Below, one piece after another: positions 46,376-55,933 of a stretch of DNA of 64,000 bases. Location: contig MU270018.1 in the NCBI GenBank assembly GCA_021432635.1, positions 1,428,796 to 1,492,795 of the forward strand. The letters run 5' to 3'. The DNA comes from Thozetella sp. PMI_491 (Eukaryota; Ascomycota; Sordariomycetes; Chaetosphaeriales; Chaetosphaeriaceae). A program made the translations under genes and the position numbers. Position 1 is the stretch's first letter; each line of letters opens with the position of its first letter. Below the pieces are notes generated by a model, which saw only the letters and a program-made list of their open reading frames with translations, was not told the DNA's origin and did no database searches.

Positions 46376-46632
46376 AGGCCTGTTTTGCTAGTAATCCTGG
46401 TCTTACTTTGCCAGCGATCCAAGGCTTACTTTACCAGCGATCCAGAGCCTGCTTTGCCAGGGATCCGGGGCCTGTTTTGCCAGTGATCTAGGGCCTGCTT
46501 TGCCAGCGATCTGGGGTTTATTTTGCCAGCGATCTGGGGCTTATTTTGCCAGCGATCCATCGCCTAATTTACCAGTGATCTAGGGCCTGTTTTGCCAGCG
46601 ATCTAGAGCCTCTTTTGCTAGTGATCTAGGGC
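46376..46632 (+). repeat. Left array: about 11 units of a 23-25-bp GATC-containing repeat
   Basis: Tandem units with core TTTTGCCAGCGATCTGGGGC. Variation is mostly C/T within the core (CCAGTGATC, GCTAGTGATC, CCAGCGATCC). Spacing is about 24 bp, near two helical turns plus a few bases. Each unit but a few keeps GATC. Confidence 0.85.
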
Positions 46633-46687
46633 ATGTTTTATTAATAAGCTAGGTTTAGAAAATAAGCCTTAAATTACTAGTAAAATA

Positions 46688-46815
46688 GACCCTAGATTGC
46701 TGGTAAATTAGGCCCTGGATCGCTGGCAAAATAAGCCCCAGATCGCTGGCAAAATAAACCAGATCGCTGGCAAAATAGGCCCTAGATCGCTGGCAAAGCA
46801 GGCCTTGGATCGCTA
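46688..46815 (-). repeat. Right array: five to six units of the same repeat in reverse orientation
   Basis: Units read GATCGCTGGCAAAATAGGCC, the reverse complement of the left-array unit, separated from it by about 55 AT-rich bases. The two arrays can anneal to form a stem of well over 100 bp. Confidence 0.85.
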
Positions 46816-46924
46816 AGAAGATATTTTATGTAGGACTTTTAGAGGTTAAACGGGCTACTATACCCCTGCCGTATATGTAATTACTAAAAACTAGCATTGA
46901 CACAGTGAGCGCTGTGAACCGCCG

Positions 46925-47598
46925 TACTTGCGTCGCTACTAAGGGTTGCTTTTCTTGAGTCACAGGCAGGTCGTTGCCGCGCGGAGCCCTCCCTTCTCTT
47001 ACACCTGCTTGCTACCTACACTTCGAAGGCTCAAGGGTCAAGATGAGAGGAGTGTACAGTCAACAACTAATTGAGACCTCGGACGGATTTGTACGGAGCG
47101 ACTCGGTTCCCCATCTCAAGTCTTAGGAGCCGTAGACACACCAGTCAGTGGCTCTCAAATGATGCAACTCGGCGGCCATGAGTAGGCGCCTTCCCCACAC
47201 AGACAAGCCTTGACTTGCGCCCGGTCCAACCCCAGAAAGCTCGAAAACGCTATTATTCGGCTCCGCAGAAATTTCGTTCTTTGAACCCAGCATGTGCCCA
47301 GCGCGCCATTACTTGCTATCAGCGCCTTTCTGGCAGAGCTACGCGCCTTCCTCTTCACTCTGCCCTGATTGACGCCGTGAGTAAGACATTATAAGACATC
47401 GCTAGCCAAGCCAGTCGGGTACGAAGTACACTTGACGCAACCACGACCTGTGTGACTGTATCCAGGCCCGAAACTACCCCTCCAATTCGTCGGAAGGACC
47501 CCGCGCTAGGCCGGCCCGTGACAGGCTTTGGAATTTTCACGCCCTCTTTTTTCCCTCCTTCTCCTTCTTCGGAGCTCAGCAGTTGAAGCTCGCCCCCG
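46925..47598. other. Intergenic region upstream of the PRPP synthetase gene
   Basis: Contains CT-rich sequence close to the start codon (about 47540-47580), probably leader. Open frames on the - strand here (47155-47358 and 47355-47780) show no motif and the second overlaps the gene antisense. Confidence 0.5.
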
Positions 47599-49133
47599 AT
47601 GGCAGATATGGCGAACGAGATTAAGCTTCTCACGTAGGTTCGAGCCGGAATAGTAGGGAAGTGTCGGGCCAGTCTGCTAATTCCGAGAACAGGGGCAACA
47701 GCCACCCGATCCTCAGCCGGCTGGTCGCCGACCGGTACGATCACGCTCCGTATCCTCGCAGCTGCTCCCTTCCCACGCACCGGTCTGACCTAGCTATCCT
47801 TGTTATAGGCTCGGTATTGAGATCGCCAAGACAATGAGTCTCAACTATTCGAACCAAGAGACCTCGGTGACAATTGGCGAAAGCGTCCGCGACGAGGATG
47901 GTACGCTACCTTCAGTTACGCTGCGATGACAGCCTGAGAAGCCTCGTCTAACACAAATTTAGTCTTTATCCTCCAGTCGACTCTCCCAGGAGATATTAAT
48001 GATGGCCTCATGGAGCTGTATGTATGCCAGGGGCATGGGGCAAGCTGAATGCTAAACTAACGCTCCTAGCCTAATCATGATCCATGCCTGCCGGACGGCC
48101 TCAGCTAGAAGGATAACCGCAGTCATCCCGAACTTCCCATACGCCCGGCAAGACAAGAAGGGTGAGCCTCGACGAGACTGGCGCACACTGAACCGAGTGG
48201 CTAACGGAGACGACACGCAGATAAGAGCAGAGCCCCCATTTCTGCGAAGCTAATCGCGAACATGCTTGTCACCGCCGGCTGCAACCATGTGGTAGGTTTC
48301 CCAGTTGGACCTGGTTTATTGTCCACAATGGCTTACAAAGTATGGCAGATCACCATGGATCTTCACGCCTCTCAGATTCAGGGCTTCTTCAATGTGCCCG
48401 TCGATAACCTCTATGCCGAGCCGAGCGTGCTGCGGTGGATCGAGGAGAATATGAATACTCAGGACTGCGTCATCGTCAGTCCCGATGCCGGTGGTGTGAG
48501 TGACCTCAGCTGTTCAGTCTAAGCCTAGAACCCGCAATGTTAACAACCTTTCGCTAGGCGAAACGCGCCACCAGCCTAGCTGACCGCCTCCAAACTGCCT
48601 TCGCACTCATCCACAAGGAGCGGCCGCGGCCCAATGTCGTGGGGCGAATGGTGCTCGTCGGAGATGTCGAGGACAAGATCGCCATCCTCGTGGACGACAT
48701 GGCTGACACATGTATGAAAATACCCCCGCGACCCAGCAGACATTGAATCCTGGGCGACAGATCTAATCATATCGTCCCAGGTGGCACCCTTGCCAAGGCC
48801 GCGGCAACGCTTAAGGAGCACAAGGCTCGCGAGGTCATCGCCATCGTCACCCACGGCATCCTATCTGGCAATGCCATTGAGACAATTAATAAATCATGCC
48901 TCAGCAAGGTCATCGTCACAAACACGGTCCCCCTGAGCGACAAGCTAGAGCGGTGCCCGAAGCTTCGGGTGATCGATGTTAGTGGGACCATCGCCGAGGC
49001 GATTCGCAGAACGTAGGGCCGGCCTCCCCTCCTCCCCTTCCCCCTTGGGATTCATCGAGCACGCGATGCTAACTAAATTCTCAGTCACAACGGCGAGAGT
49101 GTCAGCTACCTCTTCACCCACGTGCCAGTATAA
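47599..49133 (+). CDS. prs: Ribose-phosphate pyrophosphokinase (PRPP synthetase)
   Basis: Cytosolic enzyme that transfers diphosphate from ATP to ribose 5-phosphate, giving PRPP for nucleotide, histidine and tryptophan synthesis. It has 322 residues in ten exons: 47599-47633, 47693-47734, 47809-47900, 47963-48017, 48070-48161, 48221-48291, 48349-48495, 48558-48711, 48781-49012 and 49085-49133; all phases agree and CTAAC-like branch sites are common. Family marks are [64 protein letters not shown] and the PRPP-binding loop [11 protein letters not shown], plus the C-terminal [13 protein letters not shown]. It is the compact form without the long inserts of yeast Prs1/Prs5, so nearest to the Prs2/3/4 type. 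In fungi such subunits work as hetero-oligomers. The high exon number is unusual for so short a fungal gene. Confidence 0.95.
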
Positions 49134-49609
49134 CGTTGCGGCGGTATGTCGAAGGTGAGGGAGAAGCTTGAACATGCATGGAATTATCACTGACTTGATT
49201 TGCGAGATGCTTTACTAGGCGCAAAGTGGCGGATCAATAGTGCCTTCTCAGAAGTCGGCGGAACAAGATTCCAACGCCGGCCGTATACAGATCGAAAGGA
49301 GTTCAGTCGGCCATAGTACCTCTGTTTGACATATTAGCTACACCGGCAGCAAGCCCTCGGGGAAGGGATGCTGCCGACATAGTTTGGGATACACTTCTGC
49401 ACCGCTTGTAAGGCACTACACAAATAGAGAGATCACCACGCGAGGACAGAACCAGCAATGGTGTTCAATGCAATTTTTCATTGGCCTCCAAAGAGGTTTT
49501 CAATGCCATGTACACACCCTCCAAGATGAGTTGGCAACGAACCCGCGCCGTGATGACCTTTTCCGAAAGCAAAGTAAAACCCAGTCCATGACCCCGAAAC
49601 ACCTCATGT
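49134..49609. other. Intergenic region between convergent genes
   Basis: Shared 3' flank of the PRPP synthetase gene (+) and RPS6 (-). Nothing else is seen. Confidence 0.5.
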
Positions 49610-50679
49610 CTACTTGCGGAGAGAGCTGGCACGACGCTTGCGGGCATCGGCCTTCTGGGCCTTGGCCTCGGCGACACGCTTGGCCAGGAGCTGGGCATAC
49701 TCGTTCTGTGGCAGCCCGTCAGCATAAGTTCCAATTGCAAACCCTGGGGCAACGTCAAACGTACCTGCTCGTCCTTGACCTTCTCGGTCTGGCGGCGCTT
49801 GAGCGCAATGCGGTGGCGCTTGTGCTGGAGGCGCTGGGGGGTGACCAGGCGCTGGATGCGAGGAGCCTTGGTGTAAGGCTTCTTGCCCTCGCCCTTGGGC
49901 TGGACCTCGCGGCGGATCACATACTTGCGGACCTATTTTCCCCAACGGTATTAGCCTCCATGGTGATGTTTTCTCTCAGACTCTACCCGAGCTGCTCATC
50001 CCACCACTGCAGCCGTCGGGTAGGCGATGACGGGTATACATACATCGTCATCCTTGCTGAGGCCGAAGAAGCGGCGGATCTTGGTGGCACGCTTGGGTCC
50101 GAGGCGCTTGGGGTGGACGGTGTCGGTGAGGCCGGGAATCTCGGTCTCGCCCTGCTTAACGATCGCAAGAGCGAGCACAGACAGGTCCTGGCCGACGATG
50201 CAGCCACGGACCGACTTGCGCTTGCGCTCACCGGTGCGGCGCGTTCGGTAGCACGAGTGGCCGTCAGAGAGGAGGAGGCGGACACGGGTCGGGTGGAGGA
50301 CGCCCTCTGTTCAACTCTTGGTTAGCCATGCCCTCGCAATCACTACCAACTAGCCAGGTTCAGCGGGAGCTCACGCTTCATCGGGAAACCCTGCTTGTCG
50401 TTTCCACCAGTGATCCGGAAGATGTAGCCCTTCCACTCGTCGCCGATGCTGTCACCGGGAACCTCGGCGCCCATGCGCTTCTCCATAAAAGGTCTCAAAC
50501 GGCGCTCATCCTCAATCTCGACGAGCTTCTGGCTGCCGTTGGCCGGCATCGAGATGTTCAGCTGTTACCCACAAAGTTAGCAGACGACAGAGACAGCACA
50601 GAAACCCAAATGCGGTAGCAACAGGAATCGAGGACATCTGGGTGAGTTTTAAAGCGTGCAGGAACGTTCGTACCTTCAT
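49610..50679 (-). CDS. RPS6: 40S ribosomal protein S6 (eS6)
   Basis: Cytosolic small-subunit protein of 239 residues in five exons: 50679-50674, 50561-50375, 50306-50044, 49932-49765 and 49705-49610. The first exon holds only ATG AAG and is followed by a 112-nt intron. Family marks are [75 protein letters not shown] and the C-terminus [10 protein letters not shown]. The two serines in RRASS are the conserved phosphorylation sites controlled by TOR-dependent AGC kinases in yeast. Codon bias is strong. Intron placement directly after the start codon is frequent in highly expressed ribosomal protein genes and may aid expression. Confidence 0.98.
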
Positions 50680-51771
50680 CTTGAAAGACTTCTGAAGTGG
50701 TCGACGCTGGGGTAAGGCTTGGTGGTGAAGGTGTTGCAAAGAGTCCAAGGACCAACTGGCTGGGGATATTTTGAATACTGAAAGTTTTTGTGCGGAAAAC
50801 GCGAGGGGCTTCGCGGAAAAACTACGGTAAATGCTTTCCCTTGCACAGCGCCAAGTCTTTAAGTGGGTCATGGGCTTCAGTGTACTCCGTACATATCCCT
50901 GTCATGTCCACGACAGAGAGGGACAAGTGCAACAGACTCTTTCCTACCTACTGTAGATAGCAGCTCAGAAAATAGGTAGGGAGCCACATACATTGTAGAG
51001 CATCATTCTGTTGATTGCCCTCGAACCTTGGAACCTTAATCCGAGAAGATTGAGAGCACCTTAGCGCAGGTGAATTGTAGGCCCCGAGGACGGAATTGCA
51101 ACACACATCATGGAAACAGTTATCAGCTGGAAGAAGGGCGGTAAATCTAGTGCAAAGAGGTAGTCGGCTCGGCCAGGGTTCAACATCCCCGGACTGCTTT
51201 CTATAGATATTCGGGGGTGTAAAGGACTCTCATGAAGTAGCTCAGATAGTTCTGCCTCGTTGAACTAGCCCGTACAATCCATGCCCGCTGGTCCACGAAG
51301 GCCGTATTGATCATATCAGACATACCAGCCATACCAGCCGCGAGGACTACATGCTACGAGGCCCACTAAGATACGCTGAACATGCGATCTATGAGTGTTG
51401 TTCTGTATATAAGCTATAGAGAAATCGCTGAAAATTACCTGTGATAAACAAGGAGAGGTGTTTTGAGAGCGCTAGAAGGTGTACTTTTTGGCGGCGGTGC
51501 GCCTGCAAAAGTGGGTCGACTCAACTTTGGGCTTCCGTGGGCAGCGAGCACTGCGGTCTACAACCAGACACACTATCCCTACATCACCAGCTTGAGTGCT
51601 GAATTCAAGCTTAGGGGAGAATACGGCCACAGGCTCTTGTTGATAGGTCTTCCTGCTGAAGCCGGCTGGCGTCTACGGTCTAGTAACCAAAGAGTTTTGC
51701 CTGAACACGACTCCGCCGTGCCCTCGCCACTCGGCCGGATATTTTCTCCTGCCAGGACGTCAGAGTAAAAG
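50680..51771. other. Intergenic region between divergent RPS6 and DPH1 genes
   Basis: Bidirectional promoter region of about 1.1 kb. It holds a TAGGTA-type pair (50944-50985). The open frame 51463-51768 on + has no recognisable content and stops just before the DPH1 start. Confidence 0.5.
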
Positions 51772-53164
51772 ATGGAGGATGATCGGATCCAGGTTGATCT
51801 CGGCCTCGCTGCCGAGATCGAGGAGGCGCATGTTGTACAGGATGCCATAAAGCAGCCAAAGAAGCGCTTCGTCGGCAAACGGACAGCGGCGGAGGCGGCG
51901 GCCAAGTCGGGCGGTGGCAGTGGCACCTCGATCGAGGACAGCGGAGCCATCCAGGGTATTGTTTAGCGCTATATCAAGGCATGTTGAGCCTCATTCTGAC
52001 CGCATCGCAGTCGCCCAGCCGAGACGGGCCCCCAGGCTCCTCAACCAAGTGCCTCAGGAGATCCTCAACGATCCTCAGCTGAAGGCGGCGATCGCCCTCC
52101 TGCCGGCCAACTACTCGTTTGAGATACCCAAGACAATCCACCGCATCCGTACTCTTGACGCCAAGAAGGTGGCGCTACAGATGCCGGAGGGGCTGCTGCT
52201 CTTCGCGACCACTATCTCAGATATTCTGACGCAGTTTTGCCCTGGCGTCGAGACGCTCATCATGGGCGACGTCACATACGGCGCCTGCTGCATCGACGAC
52301 TACACGGCCCGCGCCCTGGGCTGCGACTTGCTTGTGCACTATGCTCATAGCTGTCTGATCCCCGTCGATGTCACCAAGATCAAGACGCTGTACGTCTTTG
52401 TCGACATCAGCATCGACACCACGCACCTCCTCGCGAGCCTGGAGAGGAACTTTGCGTCCGGGAAGACGATCGCGGTAGTAGGCACGATTCAGTTCAACGC
52501 CACTATCCACGGGGTGAGGTCTACCCTTGAGAAGGCCGGCTTCGGCGTGGTCGTGCCCCAGATAGCGCCCCTCTCCAGGGGTGAGATCCTGGGGTGCACG
52601 AGTCCGAACCTGTCGACATACACGGACATGAAGGTTGATCTCATCTTGTATCTGGGCGACGGCCGGTTCCACCTCGAGAGCATCATGATCCATAACCCCG
52701 ACATTCCTGCATACAGGTACGACCCGTACTCGCGAAAACTGACACACGAGACGTACGGGCACGACGAGATGCAGGACCTGAGGCGCGACGCTATCAAGAC
52801 GGCTAAAGGGGCGAAGAAATGGGGCCTCATACTGGGCTCATTGGGGCGGCAGGGCAATCCTAACACTCTAAGCCTCATCGAGCGCAAGCTGGAGCAGATG
52901 GGCATCCCATACGTCAACCTGCTCCTAAGCGAGATCTTCCCGGAAAAGCTGGGCTTGATGAGCGATGTCGAGTGTTGGGTACAGGTTGCGTGCCCGCGGC
53001 TTAGCATTGACTGGGGTTACGCCTTCCCACGGCCCCTCTTAACTGCGTATGAGGCGCTGGTTGCGTTGGAAGAAAGAGAGGACTGGGGCAAGGGGGTGTA
53101 TCCCATGGACTATTACGGGAAGGAGGGCTTGGGGAGGACAAAACCACTGATAGATGTCTCATGA
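51772..53164 (+). CDS. DPH1: Diphthamide synthesis subunit Dph1 (3-amino-3-carboxypropyl transferase)
   Basis: Subunit of the Dph1-Dph2 iron-sulphur radical enzyme that transfers the 3-amino-3-carboxypropyl group of S-adenosylmethionine to a histidine of eEF2, the first step of diphthamide formation in the cytosol. It has 445 residues in two exons, 51772-51955 and 52011-53164. Marks of the family are [91 protein letters not shown] and [14 protein letters not shown]. The cysteines in YGACC, in GCTSPN and in ACPRLS correspond to the three that ligate the cluster. The first exon codes for an acidic, low-complexity N-terminus as in other fungi. No lesion is seen. Confidence 0.96.
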
Positions 53165-53483
53165 AGATAGCAGAGTTTTAAAATAAATGAAGTGTGTAGA
53201 TCGAGCATCAGCACGTCGGCTCAGCTTCTTCGCTCCATCGTAGGGTTTATGCGGGATCTTCTATCTGGATCTTTCTACATCCCACGTAGTTCTTGAGAGG
53301 GCCTAGTTGGGGATCTGTCGCTGGAACTGGGCTTCACGCCCGGTCACGCCCAGGGGCCACCCTCGCGTCCCAGTGCGACCGATAACCCCGGCCAAGGAGG
53401 TCTCCGCTAGCTATGCCAAGTGAGCTTTTCGTGAGCGCTCTGGCAAAGTACACCATCGTCCCAGACGCCCAATACCGAGCCGT
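53165..53483. other. Intergenic region between convergent DPH1 and CTF8
   Basis: Short shared 3' flank. Nothing is recognised. Confidence 0.5.
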
Positions 53484-53927
53484 TCACGTCGCCGTTCCCA
53501 CAGGCTCGGGCCGCTGCGAGAAGACGAGCTTGTACTTGACAATCTCAACAACTTCCAGCTCTTCGGCCAGGGCGCTGCCCTCCACCTCCATGCTGTCTCC
53601 GGAACCATCGCTTCCGCCTTTCCTCCGAACCACGGCGACCGGCTTTGGCAACTTCTTCGCCTCGCCGCTGAGCCTCTGGTGCTGCCCAACGTAGAGATAG
53701 ACGCGCTTCATCCACTTAGTGTTGTCGGGATCGAGCGCGTCGGGGTTGTACTCTGGGAAGTCAAGACGCCCGATAGGCAGCGGGGCCGGGGCTGAGGGAT
53801 CTGCAAAGTTGATGGCGCCCTGGAGCTCCAGGAGCGCGAGGCCGGAAGGCGTTTGAAGCAGCTGAGGAAGCGCGTTTGTGACGGTAGAGGCGGGCGTTTG
53901 GCGGGGATGCAGAGAAATCGAAGACAT
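53484..53927 (-). CDS. CTF8: Chromosome transmission fidelity protein 8, Ctf8
   Basis: Single-exon gene of 147 residues. Ctf8 is the small subunit of the alternative clamp loader Ctf18-RFC (with Dcc1), which loads PCNA and supports sister-chromatid cohesion in the nucleus. The pattern LLELQGAINF, then a Pro-rich link, GRLDFPEYN, WMKRVYLYVGQHQRLSGEAKKLPKPVAVV and finally LEVVEIVKYKLVFSQRPEPV is that of fungal and animal Ctf8. Only the N-terminal tail and the Ser/Gly spacer before LEVVEIV are poorly conserved. The start is the first ATG of the frame. It converges on DPH1. Confidence 0.93.
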   Translation of the reverse strand: MSSISLHPRQTPASTVTNALPQLLQTPSGLALLELQGAINFADPSAPAPLPIGRLDFPEYNPDALDPDNTKWMKRVYLYVGQHQRLSGEAKKLPKPVAVVRRKGGSDGSGDSMEVEGSALAEELEVVEIVKYKLVFSQRPEPVGTAT

Positions 53928-54648
53928 GGCGGGCTATCCTATGTGTTTCTTTCTTCTATTCCCTGGGCTGACAACTGTGGCCTTCGTTTGGCTGATGTCG
54001 CATGAAGAAACCAGGTCTTCCCAGCTCATGAATGTGCTTCTCGACTTGAGTTGTGAACGTAGGTTAGACGGAAGCGCGAGGGCCAATCGTTCCGCGAGAC
54101 AGCACAGTATCTTTCCTTCTTGCCCACTGTGCCACCTAGCTACCTTACCTATGCATGCTTGCCATGCTAGGGCTGCCAAGCATATAATCGCAGCACTACG
54201 TGTATTTCTCCCTATCGGGCGCAGCTCAAATATACAAGGGGACGTTCTTATTTAATGAAAATGCTTATGGGCTTAGAGTAGCCGTGGCGTGGCAATACTT
54301 GGGAGTAGCATATTCAGTCACAGCCAGCTCTCAAGCAGTATAATAGCAATGTAGGAACGAATAAGGTTGGGTCATCTCTCCGTCGCATTCATTAATAGTT
54401 AAGAGTAAATATTTAGAGGCTCATAGCCTCCCAGAAGGTGGTGGCGTCAAGAGGAGTATTTCTCTCCGCCTCTCTTCCCTGCAATCGGCCAGGGCCGGCA
54501 TGAAGAATAATTTTATCCCAATGTAACCAATCGCTTCCTCACAGCAGGTTTTGAACTAGCCCTGCGAGATCCGAGCCTTACACTACATGAATGGCTATGA
54601 TTTTCGAGCCCCTTGGGTAGTGTATCCGTAACAGCGGCGGCACTTCAT
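53928..54648. other. Intergenic region
   Basis: Upstream DNA of CTF8 and downstream DNA of the epimerase gene. It includes TACCTA-type motifs at about 54130-54160. An RNA-polymerase-III-like box pair at 54545-54590 was considered and not accepted. Confidence 0.5.
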
Positions 54649-55933
54649 CTACGCCGGTGTCTGGGTGCTGTTAATGCTGAAGCGGTAGCTAGCCTGCAGG
54701 ACGTAGGGGTCACCGCCGGGCTCGTAGATCTGCTTCTTGCTGCGCTGCCAGCTGGGCTGGTTGATGGCATCGATCCAGTCCTCGACCTCGAGCACGAGGC
54801 AGCCGTACTGGGGGATGGTGCGAGGGAACTTGGGGTTGTCGAACAGGCCCTGCGACTTCTTGATGGCCATGCTGCCATTCTGCCCGTTGCACGAGTAAAC
54901 CTGGAAGGCCTCCTGGTCACTGTAGACGTCGAGCTGGATGCCAGACCAAGCGGACTGGACCCGGGCGACGAAGCCATCCTTGCGCCAGTCGTAAGGGCCA
55001 TCCTGTTCGCGGTTGACGAGCCAGCAGTTGTCTGGAGAGGATGTGTCAGCGCGGCTGCAAAGCAAGAAGCGGGGTGCGTCAGCGAATCTACTCACCATAG
55101 CCAGTGCAGTTGAAGCCGCAGTTGCCGTGGATCTCGGAGTCAGAGAAGCTGTGGCCAATCTGCTTCGGGGCGCTCCAGAAGTCGTTGACGGAGCCCTGCT
55201 GGTTGGCCAGGATGTCGCCGGTGGGGATGAGGATGTTGTCAACACCAACGCGCTGCCCGCTGTAGGGGAGGTAGAGGGTGTGGTTGAGAACGTGCTGTGT
55301 CTGGTTGTTGGCGAATCCGTCCAGGTTCCAGTAAGTGTGGCTGCTAAGCATAATGGGGGTCTTCTTGGTGGTCGGGATGGCAATCATCTTGAAGTCCCAG
55401 GTCATGTCGCCGAGGGTGTAGGTGATGTAGGACACGACCTCTCCGGGGAAGCCCTCCTTGCCGTCAGGGTCTACGATGGAGAAGGTGATGCTGTTGTCGC
55501 TGTGCGAGACAACAGTGAAGTTTCTCCAGTCCCAGCCGTCGGGTCCTCCGTGGAGCGTGTCGACGCCATCTGGGTGGTCCGGCGTGGGGTTCTCGTTCGG
55601 CGTGATGTTGTAGGTCACGCCGTCGAGTTCGAAAGAGCTGTTCTTGATGCGGTTCGCATACCGCCCAGGGACGCCGCCAAAGTGCGGGTGTTGCCTATCA
55701 ATGCCGTAGTAGCTGGCATTGTCGAAGCCGGCGACGATGTCGCGCTGGATGCCATACTGGTCCTTGACGAGGAGGTCCGAGATGGAGGCACCGTACGCGA
55801 TGAAGGCGGCTGAGATGCCCTTGCCATGGATCCAGTACTTGCCGTCCTTGTCGGGGCCGGCGGACGAGTCGTTCGCCGCGGCCGCAGTCAAGGGCAGGAG
55901 CAGAGCTCCGAGCGAGAGGGTGTTGAGACGCAT
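54649..55933 (-). CDS. Secreted aldose 1-epimerase (galactose mutarotase family)
   Basis: Interconverts the alpha and beta anomers of aldoses such as glucose and galactose. The protein has 406 residues in two exons, 55933-55096 and 55031-54649, with a 64-nt intron. Residues 1-20 form a clear signal peptide (MRLNTLSLGALLLPLTAAAA), so the enzyme should be extracellular or cell-wall bound; several NxS/T sites (NDSS, NASY, NNQT, NHTL) agree with passage through the secretory path. The fold is read from FIAYGASISDLLVKD, VPGRYANRI with the substrate-binding Arg, DTLHGGPDGWDWRNF, and SSHTYWNLDG with the conserved catalytic-region histidine. Secreted forms are common in filamentous ascomycetes and may assist use of plant sugars. 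It could alternatively be an uncharacterised mutarotase-like hydrolase accessory protein. Confidence 0.92.

Larger units (their letters stand above)
46241..46924. mobile_element. Foldback/MITE-like element with terminal inverted repeats
   Basis: A 684-bp element with imperfect terminal inverted repeats of about 30 bp. The left end reads CGCGGTTCACAGCGCTC then TGTGTCAATGC. The right end, read inwards, is CGGCGGTTCACAGCGCTC then ACTGTGTCAATGC, so the ends differ by small indels. Similarity extends weakly inwards to about 70 bp (ATAT-GCCACAGGGTA against ATATACGGCAGGGGTA). Both ends abut TA (46239-46240 and 46925-46926), compatible with a TA target duplication as in Tc1/mariner-type elements. There is no coding capacity. 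The interior is two opposed arrays of short GATC-bearing repeats that would pair into a long hairpin. It is therefore a non-autonomous element that would depend on a transposase supplied elsewhere. I recognise no named family. Confidence 0.75.

Noticed and set aside
54421-54600. tRNA-like promoter boxes on the - strand (GTAGTGTAAGG and GTTCAAAAC) suggesting a SINE, plus an 8-bp inverted pair TCATAGCC/GGCTATGA at its ends
   Set aside because: Spacing of the two boxes is too short for a tRNA, no cloverleaf can be drawn, there is no target duplication, and an 8-bp inverted pair in this span is expected by chance fairly often.
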